NCBI GenBank assembly: GCA_039812545.1
Contig: JBDIAR010000001.1
Span: 1-64,000, forward strand
Direction: 5' to 3'
DNA: 64,000 nt
DNA from: JBDIAR01 sp039812545
Lineage (GTDB): Bacteria > Actinomycetota > Actinomycetes > Actinomycetales > Dermatophilaceae
In this document: positions 16,290 through 25,148 of the stretch, in pieces
Layout of the letters: every line of letters starts with the position of its first letter
Numbering within the stretch: the first letter of the stretch is position 1
The notes under the pieces: model-generated
The model's database searches: none
Seen by the model: the letters and a program-made list of their open reading frames with translations, nothing else
Told to the model about the DNA's origin: nothing
Made by a program: the position numbers and the translations under genes

Positions 16290-19210
16290 CTTCGGGTCAT
16301 CGTCGGCGCCCGACGAATCCCGACCCAGGCGATCGCGCCGGCGAGCACGGGCACGACCACGGCGAGCGCGATGATCGGCGGCCAGGGGATGGTGACGAAC
16401 GGGCCGGCGATGACCTCGGTCCGGTCGTTGTCGACCCGAAAGATGCTGCGAGTCGTCGCGAGGGCCCAGGAGATACCCGGGATCGCGCCGACGGCCAGGC
16501 CGAGCACGGCGCCGAGTCCGGCGAGGGAGACCGCCTGCGCCGCCGCCACCTTGCGCCGCGTCGTCCGGGTGGCCCCGACGGCGGCCAGGGTGGCGCTGGT
16601 CGACGCGCCCTCGGCGGTCGACATCGCGGTCGCCACCAGCGCAGCCACCAGGACGAGCAGCGCGACGACCCCGAACGCGATCCAGATGAAGAGCCGGTCG
16701 TCGCGCTGGAATCCGCGTTCGACCATCACCGACGCGCTGTTGCCGAAGGCCTCGTCGATCCGCTGCTCGCTCTCGGGCGAGACCGCCGACCCGTCCGCAC
16801 CGTGCACCAGGATCGCCGCGGCTCGGTTGGGCAGGCCCAGTTTCGCCGCGCTCGCGGTGGTGACGACCAGGCCGTATGCCGGTCCTTGGGACCCGCGCAG
16901 GGCGTCGTCCAGTCGATCGGCGTCGATCAGGAGGCCGGGCAGCTGGACCGATCGGAGCTGGCGAACCGGACCCAACCGCCCGTCCGTGCTCCAGCCGATG
17001 GTGCCGCTGGCAATCGTGACCCGACCATCGGTCATGGGGCTGGTCCGGCTGGTGTCTCGGGGCGCCCGGTCCGGGACGATGGCCGCCCCTGCCGTGACGA
17101 GGCGGCGTTCGTCGTCGCTCAATCGCAGAGCGTCGGCCAGGAACGCCGGATCGGCGATCGCGATCGCCCCGTCCTGACGACCGGCATACGTCGTCGCGGT
17201 CCGGCACGGCTGCGGGTCGGTGGGCGCCACGTCGGGCGCAGCGGCCAGCACGCTCTGTTCGAGGGTGCAACCGGGTCGCAGCAGCGCACTGACCCGGGTC
17301 GCGGCAGTGCCGTCGCCGCCGGAGCCGCTGCCGGAGCTACCGGCGGAGTTGTCGGGTGCGGTCCCCGACGGTTCCGGGTACCACGCCTCGCCGAGCAGAT
17401 AGACCGCGAGCTCCGGGGCCACCGAGTGGACCGTGCGTTCGATGGTGGCCAGCCGGTTCGGAGCGGCCGAGACGAGGTCCACGATCCCGCCCCACCCGGC
17501 CGCAAAGCTCGGGGTGTACGCGCGCTCGCGCCGGGTGGTGTCGCTGGCGACGACGATCGCCAGGGTGCTGGCCAGGGCCGCGGCACCCAGGATCGCGGCG
17601 ATCGTCGGGGTGGCCCGGCCGCGCTGTCGCGCGGCGTCCCGCGTCGCCATCCGCACGGACAGCGGCGCCCGCTCGGTGAGCCGTCCGAGCACGGTCAGCA
17701 GGAGCGGGACCGCGAACAGCAGCCCGAGGACGGCGATCACCGCGCCGCCGGCCAGCACGAGGGCCTGCTGTTGGGCGGCCAGGTTCAGCGGGTCGAACGC
17801 GGCCACCGCACACCCCGCCACCCCGGCGACGAAGAGCACGAACCCGGCCACCGGCATACCCCGGTGCAGTGTGGGGGAGACGTTCTGACCGCGTAGGAGG
17901 GCGACGAGGTCGAGCTTGCCCAGTCCACGGCTCGGAACCAGCGCCGCCCCGATCGACCCGACGATCGAGGTCACCACGACGACCGCCACGGCGAGCCAGG
18001 GCACCTCGAAGGGACCGACGGGAGCCGTCGAACGGACGGCCGCGACGGCTCGCCCCACCCCCGCCGCGGCGACCCCGAGCGCCGCCGCGACGAGAGTGGC
18101 CCCGACCCCGAGGACGATGGCCTGCCCGAGGACGACCCGGCGGACCTGCGTACGGGTCCCGCCGTTGCCCGCCAGCAACGCCAACGAACGGCGCTGGCGC
18201 GCGGCGCTGACGGCGAAGGCGGGTCCGGCGAGCAGCATGGTTTCGCCGATGAGTGCGGCGCCGAGAAGGATCGCGGTGTTCACGACCGACGAGGGTCCCG
18301 AGCCGCTCGACAGGTCGCGGAGCCGCTGCTCGTCGGTCGGGCTCAGACCCAGGTCGGTCGGCGGGTCGAGGAAGACCGCCCGCGACGTCACGTGGTACCC
18401 GGCGGTGTTCAACGCCCGCACCTGCGGCCAGGTGACCGGTGCCGGCCCCGGGACGACCCACGCCAACGCTTCGCCGGACCCCGTCGCCCGGTCAAAACCG
18501 GTGGTCGCCGGCATCGCCGACACCGGCCGGATCAAGTCGTAGGCGCTGCCCCCGGTGTCCGGCGACTCGTATGCCGTGCCCGTTCCGACGACGGTGAGGC
18601 GTACCGGTGCTGCGTCGCCCGCCGAGTACGTCACGGTCCCGGTCGTCGGTATGCCGGCAGCGGCTGCCTGAGACGTCACGACCACCTCGGTGGCCGCGGC
18701 CGGCCACCGGCCCGAGGTCAGCGACACCTTGCCGGTCAGGGTGGGTTCGGCGCCGTCGGCGTAGAGGACGGCGGCCCGGCGCTGGCGGTCGCCGAGTACG
18801 ACCCGCCCGAACTGCGAGCTCGTCGCGATGGGGGTGCGGCCCAGCAGCCGGCCGATGGTCCGCGATTGGTCGGTCGCGGCGGGCTGGGCGGTGGATTGGG
18901 CGGGGGATTGGGCCGCCGCACCCGCGTCGGGCGCGGCGGGACCGGTGATGTACCACGGCGATCCGTCCGCGGGTTGCAGGACCTGACCGCCGCCGCCCCA
19001 GGTGACCAGCGCTTCGCCCCGGCCCATCCGCAGCACGAGGGCCTCGCCCCGGTCGATGTCGAAACTGGCATACAGGGCCAGCCCGCCGGTCAACAAGAAG
19101 ACGGCGGCGCCGACGAGAACGGCGATGAGCGCGCTGCGGCCCTTGTGCCGCCGCGTCTCGAACCGGGCCATCCGCAAGGCCGGGCCCCACCCGGATCCGG
19201 TGGCGGTCAT
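16280..19210 (-). CDS. MacB/FtsX-type ABC transporter permease, large
   Basis: A 976-residue membrane protein. One N-terminal helix is followed by a large extracytoplasmic domain (about residues 50-330). Then come an FtsX-like block of three helices (ALIGETMLLAGPAFAV..., LGATLVAAALGVAA...), two more central helices, a second extracytoplasmic domain (about 490-760) and a C-terminal FtsX block. It thus contains two permease halves in one chain. Family members export peptides or lipids or transmit envelope stress rather than import nutrients. ATG 19210 lies one base after the ATPase stop. Gene order padR-ATPase-permease is typical of stress-responsive antimicrobial-peptide systems. Confidence 0.87.
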   Translation of the reverse strand: MTATGSGWGPALRMARFETRRHKGRSALIAVLVGAAVFLLTGGLALYASFDIDRGEALVLRMGRGEALVTWGGGGQVLQPADGSPWYITGPAAPDAGAAAQSPAQSTAQPAATDQSRTIGRLLGRTPIATSSQFGRVVLGDRQRRAAVLYADGAEPTLTGKVSLTSGRWPAAATEVVVTSQAAAAGIPTTGTVTYSAGDAAPVRLTVVGTGTAYESPDTGGSAYDLIRPVSAMPATTGFDRATGSGEALAWVVPGPAPVTWPQVRALNTAGYHVTSRAVFLDPPTDLGLSPTDEQRLRDLSSGSGPSSVVNTAILLGAALIGETMLLAGPAFAVSAARQRRSLALLAGNGGTRTQVRRVVLGQAIVLGVGATLVAAALGVAAAGVGRAVAAVRSTAPVGPFEVPWLAVAVVVVTSIVGSIGAALVPSRGLGKLDLVALLRGQNVSPTLHRGMPVAGFVLFVAGVAGCAVAAFDPLNLAAQQQALVLAGGAVIAVLGLLFAVPLLLTVLGRLTERAPLSVRMATRDAARQRGRATPTIAAILGAAALASTLAIVVASDTTRRERAYTPSFAAGWGGIVDLVSAAPNRLATIERTVHSVAPELAVYLLGEAWYPEPSGTAPDNSAGSSGSGSGGDGTAATRVSALLRPGCTLEQSVLAAAPDVAPTDPQPCRTATTYAGRQDGAIAIADPAFLADALRLSDDERRLVTAGAAIVPDRAPRDTSRTSPMTDGRVTIASGTIGWSTDGRLGPVRQLRSVQLPGLLIDADRLDDALRGSQGPAYGLVVTTASAAKLGLPNRAAAILVHGADGSAVSPESEQRIDEAFGNSASVMVERGFQRDDRLFIWIAFGVVALLVLVAALVATAMSTAEGASTSATLAAVGATRTTRRKVAAAQAVSLAGLGAVLGLAVGAIPGISWALATTRSIFRVDNDRTEVIAGPFVTIPWPPIIALAVVVPVLAGAIAWVGIRRAPTMTRRLS

Positions 19211-19211
19211 G

Positions 19212-19946
19212 TCAGGCGCGATGCAGCAGCAGGGATTCGGCGGAGTCGGGCGAACCCGTGGTGTCGACGACCACCCCGTCGCGCAGGAAGACCACCCGGT
19301 CGGCCCAGGCCGCGTGCCGGGCCTCGTGGGTGACCAGCAATCCGGCCGCGCCGGCGTCCACCCGGGCGCGCAGTACCCCGAGGACGGCCTCGCCGGTGAC
19401 CGAGTCCAGCGCTCCGGTGGGTTCGTCGGCGAGCACGAGCCGGCGCTCGCCGACCAGGGCCCGGGCGATGGCGACCCGTTGTTGTTGACCGCCGGACATC
19501 TTCTCCGGGTAGCGGTCGGCGATCTGGGCGTCCAAACCGACCAGCTCGAGCGCCTCCAGGGCGATCTGGTGGGCCGCGCGCACCGAGACACCGTCCAGTT
19601 CCAGCGGCAGCCCGACGTTCTCCGCCGCGGTCAGCGACGGGATGAGGTTGAAGTCCTGGAAGACGAACCCGACCTTTCGACGCCGCAACGCCGCCAACGC
19701 ATCCGGTCCCAGGGTCGCGATGTCCACGCCCTCGACGATCACGCTCCCGGAGGTGGGCCGGTCCAGGGCCCCCGCGAGATTGAGCAGCGTCGACTTGCCC
19801 GAACCCGACGGCCCCATGACGGCGACGAGTTCGCCGGGGACGACGGTCAGCGACACCCCGTCCAACGCCCGCACCTGGGCCTCGCCGGAGCCGTGGATCC
19901 GGGTCACGTCGCGCAACTGCACGACGGGGGCGCTGACCGGACTCAT
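19212..19946 (-). CDS. MacB/LolD-type ABC transporter ATP-binding protein
   Basis: A 244-residue ATPase. Walker A is MGPSGSGKSTLLNLAG near residues 41-56, the signature is MSGGQQQRVAIARALVGE near 148-165, and Walker B is LVLADEPTGALDS near 168-180. FVFQDFNLIPSLTAAENV is characteristic of the LolD/MacB branch. ATG 19946 overlaps the padR stop by ATGA; the longer frame to 20342 is a shadow of padR. It energises the permease encoded immediately downstream. Confidence 0.93.
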   Translation of the reverse strand: MSPVSAPVVQLRDVTRIHGSGEAQVRALDGVSLTVVPGELVAVMGPSGSGKSTLLNLAGALDRPTSGSVIVEGVDIATLGPDALAALRRRKVGFVFQDFNLIPSLTAAENVGLPLELDGVSVRAAHQIALEALELVGLDAQIADRYPEKMSGGQQQRVAIARALVGERRLVLADEPTGALDSVTGEAVLGVLRARVDAGAAGLLVTHEARHAAWADRVVFLRDGVVVDTTGSPDSAESLLLHRA

Positions 19947-20575
19947 TCGACCGCTCCGTTCCGCTCGCCGACGACGGCCGTGCGCAGCGTCGCCCGCGCC
20001 GGAGCCGCCCCCGCAGCCGCCGCCCCGGCAGCCCCGCCCTCGCGGATCGCCGCCGCGTGGCGGGCCAAAGCCGACTCCACGTGGTCCAGCCATCGGATCT
20101 CCGATTCGGTGGCGAAGATGTGGTTCTCCAGGACGAGCTGCCAGGCCAGGTCGCGGGTCGAGCCGATCGGTTTGCCCGCCGACTTCAACCGGGTCAGGTC
20201 GCGCAGATGGCGCATGGTGGCGGTGCGTTGGGCCTGCACCACGTGCGGAACGTCGACGCCGGGCACGGTGACCGCGAGCGCCAGCTTGATGACCAGTTCG
20301 TCGCGAGGGGTGTCCTCCCGGCTGACCGGGGTGAGCCACCACTGGTCGACCTCGGCGAGGCCCTTCGGGGTCAGCCGGTACGGGATCCGGCCCTCCGCGT
20401 CCGGCGGGAGCGCCTCGACCAGCCCGTCGCGCTCCAGCCGCCCCAGCGTCGTGTAGACCTGGCCGACGTTCAGCGGCCAGGTGCCGCCCGTGCGGGCCTC
20501 GAACTCGCCGCGCAACCGCAGCCCGTACATCGGTTCTTCGGCGAGCAGGGCCAACAGGCTCTGTTTGATCGACAT
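19943..20575 (-). CDS. PadR family transcriptional regulator
   Basis: A 210-residue repressor. The N-terminal winged helix has MSIKQSLLALLAEEPMYGLRL, GQVYTTLGRLERDGLV near residues 37-52 and YRLTPKGLAEVDQWW. A helical C-terminal domain of the AphA-like type follows. ATG 20575 has GGGAG upstream. It heads the padR-ATPase-permease operon. Two copies of ATACCCGGTAT in its own upstream region suggest autoregulation, and PadR proteins typically release DNA on binding a drug or phenolic ligand. An Ala-rich tail (residues ~180-205) is unusual for the family. Confidence 0.9.
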   Translation of the reverse strand: MSIKQSLLALLAEEPMYGLRLRGEFEARTGGTWPLNVGQVYTTLGRLERDGLVEALPPDAEGRIPYRLTPKGLAEVDQWWLTPVSREDTPRDELVIKLALAVTVPGVDVPHVVQAQRTATMRHLRDLTRLKSAGKPIGSTRDLAWQLVLENHIFATESEIRWLDHVESALARHAAAIREGGAAGAAAAGAAPARATLRTAVVGERNGAVE

Positions 20576-20619
20576 CGGCTCTCCCTCGGCTGCCCCGGAC
20601 CGGCCTCGGCTCGGCCCGC

Positions 20620-20657
20620 TATACCCGGTATGCCGGCGACTGTATACCCGGTATGCC
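20620..20657. promoter_or_regulatory. Two direct copies of a probable PadR box
   Basis: TATACCCGGTATGCC occurs at 20620-20634 and again at 20643-20657, spaced 23 bases apart, about two helical turns. The core ATACCCGGTAT is a near-palindrome (ATACC/GGTAT around one base). They lie 45-82 bases upstream of the padR start, the usual place for an autoregulatory operator. The 3' half of each also forms a GTATGCC heptamer. Confidence 0.65.
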
Positions 20658-20674
20658 ATCGTCGGCAAGGGAGG

Positions 20675-21370
20675 TCAGCCCGCCGGATCACGCCGACGAC
20701 GCAGCAGCTCGATCCCCACGATCACCGCGATGCCCACCAGACCCCCGATGCCGTTGGTCAGGACGTCGTTCTCCGAACACGTGCGATCGGTGAACACCGC
20801 CTGGTAGGTCTCGGTCAACCCCGTGGTCGCGACGACGATCGCGAGCGCGAGGATCCGCCGACGCATCGCCAGGGCGAGGGCGATCCCGAACGGCAGGTAC
20901 AACGCCAGATTCGGGATGACGTCGTGTTTGAGCTCGCCACGATCCGTCGTCAGCCAGCCGCCGGCCAGGCAGGCGCGCAGTTCGGCACCGGGATCCGCCA
21001 CCGGCGCGGGCCAGCCCACCCTCGGCACCCAGGTCGTCGCGATGATCAGGTATGCCGCCATCCCGAGCAGGTATGCCACTCCTCGCCGAGGGCGGGTGCG
21101 TACCAGCACCGCGGTGACGATCAGCCCGAGCGCCGCGGCCACCAGCAGCGGGCCGCGCTGACCGTCGCGCAGCGCCCAATACGCCCCGGAGCCGCGCACC
21201 TTGGCCGCCCCCGCGACGGTCAGCACCAGGACGACGAGCGCGCCGACCGCCAACGGGCCCCGGCCCACGGCATACCGACGCGACAACTCGGTGACGAGCA
21301 GACCGGCATACGAGGTGATCGCGAGCAGGGCGAGGAGCTCGCTCCACCCGACCCCGAGCAATTGCCTCAC
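20675..21370 (-). CDS. VanZ family membrane protein
   Basis: A 231-residue protein with about six hydrophobic helices. The VanZ-like domain occupies the C-terminal half, with DVIPNLALYLPFGIALAL near residues 150-167, TTGLTETYQAVF near 185-196 and DVLTNGIGGLVG near 204-215. VanZ proteins reduce susceptibility to some glycopeptides by an unknown mechanism. GTG 21370 overlaps the quinone oxidoreductase stop by GTGA, so it is the last gene of a vanY-mobA-qor-vanZ operon. The longer 572-residue frame is an antisense/out-of-frame artefact. Confidence 0.82.
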   Translation of the reverse strand: MRQLLGVGWSELLALLAITSYAGLLVTELSRRYAVGRGPLAVGALVVLVLTVAGAAKVRGSGAYWALRDGQRGPLLVAAALGLIVTAVLVRTRPRRGVAYLLGMAAYLIIATTWVPRVGWPAPVADPGAELRACLAGGWLTTDRGELKHDVIPNLALYLPFGIALALAMRRRILALAIVVATTGLTETYQAVFTDRTCSENDVLTNGIGGLVGIAVIVGIELLRRRRDPAG

Positions 21371-22347
21371 CAGGAGGTGAGCAGGATCTTGCCGATGTGG
21401 CCGGAGGCCTCCATCTCCTGCTGGGCCGCCCCGGCCTGCGGGAAGGGATACGTCGAGTTGACGACCGGGGCGACGACACCGGATTCGATCAGCGGCCAGA
21501 CGTGTTCGCGCACGGCGGCGACGATGGCGCTCTTCTCCGAGACCGGCCGGGCGCGCAGCGAGGTCGCGACGACGGCGGCGCGCTTGGCCAGCAGCGCGGC
21601 GAGATTGAGTTCGGCCTTGATGCCGCCCTGCAACCCGATGACGACGAGCCGGCCGCCGACGGCCAGCGCCGCCACATTGCGGGCGAGGTACTTGGCGCCC
21701 ATGTTGTCGAGGATGACGTCGGCGCCCGCGCCGTCGGTGGCCGCCAGGAGTTCGGCGACGAAGTCCTGTTCGCGGTAGTCGATGAGGATCTCGGCGCCCA
21801 ACTCCCGGCATACCCGCAGCTTCTCGGCGCTGCCGGCGGTGACGGCCACCCGGGCCCCGATCGCCCGCCCGAGTTGGATCGCCATCGTGCCGATCCCCGA
21901 CGAACCGCCGTGGACGAGCAGCGTCTGGCCGGGTTGCAGGTTCGCGGTGAGGAAGACATTGGACCAGACCGTGCACACCACCTCCGGCAGCGCCGCGGCG
22001 TCGACCAGGGACACCCCGGCCGGCCGCGGCAGCACCTGGCCGGCCGGCACCGCGACCCGCTGGGCGTATCCTCCGCCGGACAGCACGGCACAGACCTCGT
22101 CCCCGACCTGCCAGCCGGGCGCCTCCGGCCCCAGCGCGGCGATCCGCCCACTCACCTCCAGGCCGGGGATGGGGGAGGCACCCGCGGGCGGCGGGTAGAA
22201 CCCCTGGCGCTGCAGGACATCGGCGCGGTTCACGCCCGCGGCCTCGACGTCGATGAGGACCTCCCCGGGGCCGGGCACCGGGTCGGGTACCTCCACGACC
22301 TGCAGGTGGTCCGGGCCGCCGGGTGAACTGATACCGATCGCCTTCAT
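21367..22347 (-). CDS. NAD(P)H:quinone oxidoreductase, zinc-independent MDR family
   Basis: A 326-residue quinone oxidoreductase of the QOR/PIG3 type. The N-terminal GroES-like domain has the NRADVLQRQGFYPPP stretch near residues 40-54. The Rossmann domain has LLVHGGSSGIGTMAIQLG near 143-160 for NADPH binding. Zinc ligands are absent, as expected. Its start overlaps the mobA stop by ATGA. Why a quinone reductase sits with mobA and two Van-like genes is unclear; this may simply be operon packing. Confidence 0.9.
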   Translation of the reverse strand: MKAIGISSPGGPDHLQVVEVPDPVPGPGEVLIDVEAAGVNRADVLQRQGFYPPPAGASPIPGLEVSGRIAALGPEAPGWQVGDEVCAVLSGGGYAQRVAVPAGQVLPRPAGVSLVDAAALPEVVCTVWSNVFLTANLQPGQTLLVHGGSSGIGTMAIQLGRAIGARVAVTAGSAEKLRVCRELGAEILIDYREQDFVAELLAATDGAGADVILDNMGAKYLARNVAALAVGGRLVVIGLQGGIKAELNLAALLAKRAAVVATSLRARPVSEKSAIVAAVREHVWPLIESGVVAPVVNSTYPFPQAGAAQQEMEASGHIGKILLTSW

Positions 22348-22952
22348 GGCAGCAGCCTACGAGCCGCCCGCAGCGCCGCCGGCGTGTCCACATCGATCAG
22401 GGCTGCGGCTTCGACCTCGATCTCCTGTATGCCGGTCAACCGCGCCAGGACCGAGCGCAGGCTCGCGCCACTCGGGTCGGCCGGGAGGGCGGCGCGCAGG
22501 GCGGCGGTTCGGTAGAGCGCGAGCAGCGGCTGGCGACGGCCGGTCTCGTCCACGGCGACGACGGCATCCACCGCGCAGGTGTTCCGGAGCCGGGCGAGGT
22601 CACGGATCGCCGGTCCGGCGAACGGCTGGTCACCGGCGAGCAGGGCCACCCAGGCGCCCGTGACCAGCTGCAATGCGGCGGCCAGCCCCGCGACCGGCCC
22701 GCCCAGCGGGGGCTCCTCCCGGGTCCACGTCACGGCTCGACCGGTGGGGCGCTGCGGGCCGACGACGATGATCCGCGACCGGTTCGGCAGGCTGTCCAGG
22801 AGATGATCCAACACGCTGGCGACCCCGAGGGTGGCGGCCGTCTTGTCCGCACCGCCGTGTCGCGAGCTGCGTCCCCCGGCCAGCACGACGACCTCCAGGG
22901 CGTCGAGCGAACCAGCCGAACCGCCTCCCGAACCGGACTCAGCCGGCGGCAT
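22344..22952 (-). CDS. mobA: MobA-like molybdenum cofactor guanylyltransferase
   Basis: A 202-residue nucleotidyltransferase with the MobA signature VVLAGGRSSRHGGADKTA near residues 21-38 and the metal-binding LLAGDQPF near 99-106. EEPPLGGPVAGLAAAL near 79-94 is also family-typical. MobA adds GMP to molybdopterin. Xanthine oxidase-family enzymes use CMP-forms (MocA) or unmodified cofactor, so this protein might act as MocA; the sequence does not decide. The two molybdenum hydroxylase systems in the window give it an obvious use. Its start lies 14 bases inside the vanY end. Confidence 0.8.
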   Translation of the reverse strand: MPPAESGSGGGSAGSLDALEVVVLAGGRSSRHGGADKTAATLGVASVLDHLLDSLPNRSRIIVVGPQRPTGRAVTWTREEPPLGGPVAGLAAALQLVTGAWVALLAGDQPFAGPAIRDLARLRNTCAVDAVVAVDETGRRQPLLALYRTAALRAALPADPSGASLRSVLARLTGIQEIEVEAAALIDVDTPAALRAARRLLP

Positions 22953-23976
22953 TCGGCACGAGCGCCGGGCAGGCCGTGCCGGGGCTGACGGTCATCTCGA
23001 AATGCCACGGTTCGTTGACGTAGCGCCGGCAGATGCCCCACTTGTAGCCGTTGGTCTCCAGCCACGCCGCGCCCGTGCCGATGTCCAGCGCCTCGCCCCG
23101 GACGTGCATCGAGTACTGCGGCGGTAACACCCATTGCGAGGCCGCGAGCTCCGAGCCGTGCCGGGCCACCGCCTTGGCGTGCAACTCCTCCTGCTTGGCC
23201 CAGGATCGCGACCCCGAGGACAACACCAGGTCGACCCCTTCGTTGCCCGCTTGGGTCTGGGCGGCCAGGAACGCGGTCCGCAGCGCCGGGTCCATCCGCG
23301 GCACGACCGTCGGGTCGGCCGGCTTGGGCAGCGCGGGGACGCCGGGCAGGACGAACACCTCGGTCGGCTTGGCGGCGGGCGTCGGGTTCGCCGTGGGCTT
23401 GGCGGTCGGCTTGGCGGACGGAGTCGGGTTCGCCGTGGGTTTGGCGCTCGCGGCACCGGTCGGGCGGGCGGCCTGGGGAGTCGGCGCCACCGCCGGGGCC
23501 GACGGAGCGGCCGCGGCCTGCTGTAGGGCGCTCTCGGTGTTCGTGATCAGGGTGCGGGCCGGTTCGAGCAGACCGGACTCGAGCGGCATACCGGAGAAGG
23601 AGACCCCGCTCTGCTCGCCGGCCGTCGCAGCCGAACCCGACCGCGCGCGGACGACGGCCGTGGTCGTCGTCCCGACGATCACCAGGGCCAGGACGGCGAC
23701 GGTGCGGCGGCGGCGACGGTACATCCGGGCTCGCGCGGCGCGTCGCCGGGCCAGGTAGGCCGCGTGCTGGGTCGCGAGTTCGTCGGTGCCGAACGTGCCC
23801 GCAGGGCCGGGCCGGCCGGCCGGCCGTATGCCCTGATGTGTGCCCGGCCGGTATGCCGGACGCACCGTCGCCGGCGACGTCACCGTCGGCGGGATGTAGG
23901 TGTTCTCGACGAACTCGGGCTCCCCGCCGGGCCGCGGCGCGACGTCGAGCGAGCCGCTCTCGGGCTGTGCGCTCAT
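22939..23976 (-). CDS. VanY-type D-alanyl-D-alanine carboxypeptidase (membrane-anchored)
   Basis: A 345-residue protein. Cytoplasmic N-terminus, Arg-rich flank then one membrane helix (TVAVLALVIVGTTTTAVV, about residues 90-107). A Pro/Ala/Lys/Thr-rich wall-spanning linker with KPTANPTP repeats follows (about 150-205), then the VanY peptidase domain. Zinc-site elements are SMHVRGEALDIG near 290 and EPWHFEM near 325. It trims D-Ala from peptidoglycan stem peptides outside the cell. ATG 23976 follows AGGAG. It is divergent from a second VanY gene at 24166; PadR-like boxes lie between them. Confidence 0.87.
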   Translation of the reverse strand: MSAQPESGSLDVAPRPGGEPEFVENTYIPPTVTSPATVRPAYRPGTHQGIRPAGRPGPAGTFGTDELATQHAAYLARRRAARARMYRRRRRTVAVLALVIVGTTTTAVVRARSGSAATAGEQSGVSFSGMPLESGLLEPARTLITNTESALQQAAAAPSAPAVAPTPQAARPTGAASAKPTANPTPSAKPTAKPTANPTPAAKPTEVFVLPGVPALPKPADPTVVPRMDPALRTAFLAAQTQAGNEGVDLVLSSGSRSWAKQEELHAKAVARHGSELAASQWVLPPQYSMHVRGEALDIGTGAAWLETNGYKWGICRRYVNEPWHFEMTVSPGTACPALVPNAAG

Positions 23977-24139
23977 GGCTGGCTCCTCGGGCTCCGCGGC
24001 CGGCACGGCTGGATCGGGTGGGCTGGTGGCTGACCTGCAGGTGGGCGACGGCGGCACCGTGACCCAATCGTCACATTAGGTATCACACGTCACTACTTCA
24101 ACGAGCCGCGCCGAAGCCGGCACCGCTCTCTTGCGCCAT

Positions 24140-24165
24140 ATACCGAGTATGTAGATACTGGGTAT
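24140..24165. promoter_or_regulatory. Two PadR-like boxes between divergent vanY genes
   Basis: ATACCGAGTAT (24140-24150) and ATACTGGGTAT (24155-24165) lie 15 bases apart and end exactly at the ATG of the downstream vanY gene. Together they form an outer inverted repeat (ATATACC ... GGTATAT). The 11-mers closely resemble ATACCCGGTAT upstream of padR. Binding here would block translation or transcription start of 24166 and may affect the divergent operon. Confidence 0.6.
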
Positions 24166-24816
24166 ATGACCTCGGGACCCATTCCGGTGACGGCCGCCCT
24201 GCTCGTTCGGTCGCGCTCGCGGATCCGCCGTCGGCGACTCCGCACCGGCTCGGTCGCGCTGACCGCCGTGGTCCTCATCGCGGGAGTCGGCACGCTCGGC
24301 TCGGCACTGCGCCGCGACGGGTCTGCCGGTGCGCCCGGCGCCGCCGGCATACCTGAGATTCTCGGCATCGTCGGCCACTCGAAGGCCCCCGGCGGCTCGG
24401 CGGACCCGGGCAACTCGGACGGCCCGTTCGCCGGCCAGTATGTCGGTCGGGCGCTGCGGCCCGACCTCGCCGCAGCGCTTCGTTCGGCGACCGAAGCCGC
24501 TGCGCACCAAGGATTTTCGCTGGTCGTAACCTCGGGCTTCCGATCCTGGCAGGCCCAACAACGGCTCTTCGACCAGGCGGTCCGACGCTACGGCGGAGCG
24601 GTCGAAGCCGCCCGCTGGGTCCTGCCACCCGAACGCTCCCAGCACGTGCAGGGTGCGGCGGTGGACGTCGGGGACCGGGCCGCGGCGGGCTGGCTGGAGG
24701 CGAACGGGTCGACCTGGGGGCTGTGTCGCCGCTACGAAAACGAGTGGTGGCACTTCGAACTGCTCACGTCCCCGGGGGGATCCTGCCCGGCACCGGCGCC
24801 CTCCGCGGGCGGGTGA
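24166..24816 (+). CDS. VanY-like D,D-carboxypeptidase, short paralogue
   Basis: A 216-residue protein. Arg-rich N-terminus followed by a membrane helix or signal (VALTAVVLIAGVGTLGSAL, about residues 29-47). The VanY domain follows, with VVTSGFRSWQAQQRLFDQ near 122-139, QHVQGAAVDVG near 160-170 and ENEWWHFELL near 192-201 as zinc/catalytic motifs. It lacks the long Pro/Lys linker of its divergent neighbour, so it would act closer to the membrane. No ribosome-binding site precedes ATG 24166; operator-like boxes abut it, so the mRNA may be leaderless. Confidence 0.87.
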   Translation: MTSGPIPVTAALLVRSRSRIRRRRLRTGSVALTAVVLIAGVGTLGSALRRDGSAGAPGAAGIPEILGIVGHSKAPGGSADPGNSDGPFAGQYVGRALRPDLAAALRSATEAAAHQGFSLVVTSGFRSWQAQQRLFDQAVRRYGGAVEAARWVLPPERSQHVQGAAVDVGDRAAAGWLEANGSTWGLCRRYENEWWHFELLTSPGGSCPAPAPSAGG

Positions 24817-24855
24817 CGAAGGGGCGGCCCCCGTTGTGCGGGGACCGCCCCTTCG
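24817..24855. terminator. Hairpin terminator between convergent genes
   Basis: An 11-bp stem CGAAGGGGCGG (24817-24827) pairs with 24845-24855, extended inward by further G-C pairs around a single mismatch. It begins right after the vanY stop and separates it from the convergent small gene at 24906-25148. It could serve both directions. Confidence 0.75.
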
Positions 24856-24905
24856 CCTGTCGTCCGCTGTGAGCTGATGTGCCGGCGGAAGTATGCGGGC
24901 CGACC

Positions 24906-25148
24906 TTACGCGGCGGAGGCGACCTGGTGGTGGCGCCCGGTGTTGCTGGTCGGCACGGTCCGGACCGCGGTCACCCGGGACCAGTCGACGACGACGTCGC
25001 CGCCGCTGATCAGGTCGCGCTCGGTGGTGATCTGCGAGGTGCCGGTGCCCTCGGCGTCGCAGGCCTCGGCCGGTTCGAGGATCGCCTCGACCTGGTAGGT
25101 CCGCTGGTCGAAGTCGAACTCGACGACCACGGTGGTGGTGGTTCCCAT
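24906..25148 (-). CDS. Small conserved-looking protein of unknown function
   Basis: An 80-residue protein starting MGTTTTVVVEFDFDQRTYQ. It is rich in Val, Thr, Asp and Glu, with a strand-like N-terminal half and a C-terminal RTVPTSNTGRHHQV tail. There are no membrane helices or known motifs. ATG 25148 has GGAG seven bases upstream, and codon use is like its neighbours, so I take it as real. The frame stays open upstream to 25313 but without a ribosome-binding site. Function unknown. Confidence 0.6.
   Translation of the reverse strand: MGTTTTVVVEFDFDQRTYQVEAILEPAEACDAEGTGTSQITTERDLISGGDVVVDWSRVTAVRTVPTSNTGRHHQVASAA

Noticed and set aside
16280..19591. 1103-residue version of the ABC permease
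   Set aside because: The extra N-terminus is out-of-frame reading of the ATPase gene; ATG 19210 right after the ATPase stop is the natural start.
20675..22393. 572-residue frame that could seem a fused oxidoreductase-VanZ protein
   Set aside because: Only the C-terminal 231 residues (from GTG 21370) look like protein; the rest is an out-of-frame reading of the quinone oxidoreductase gene.
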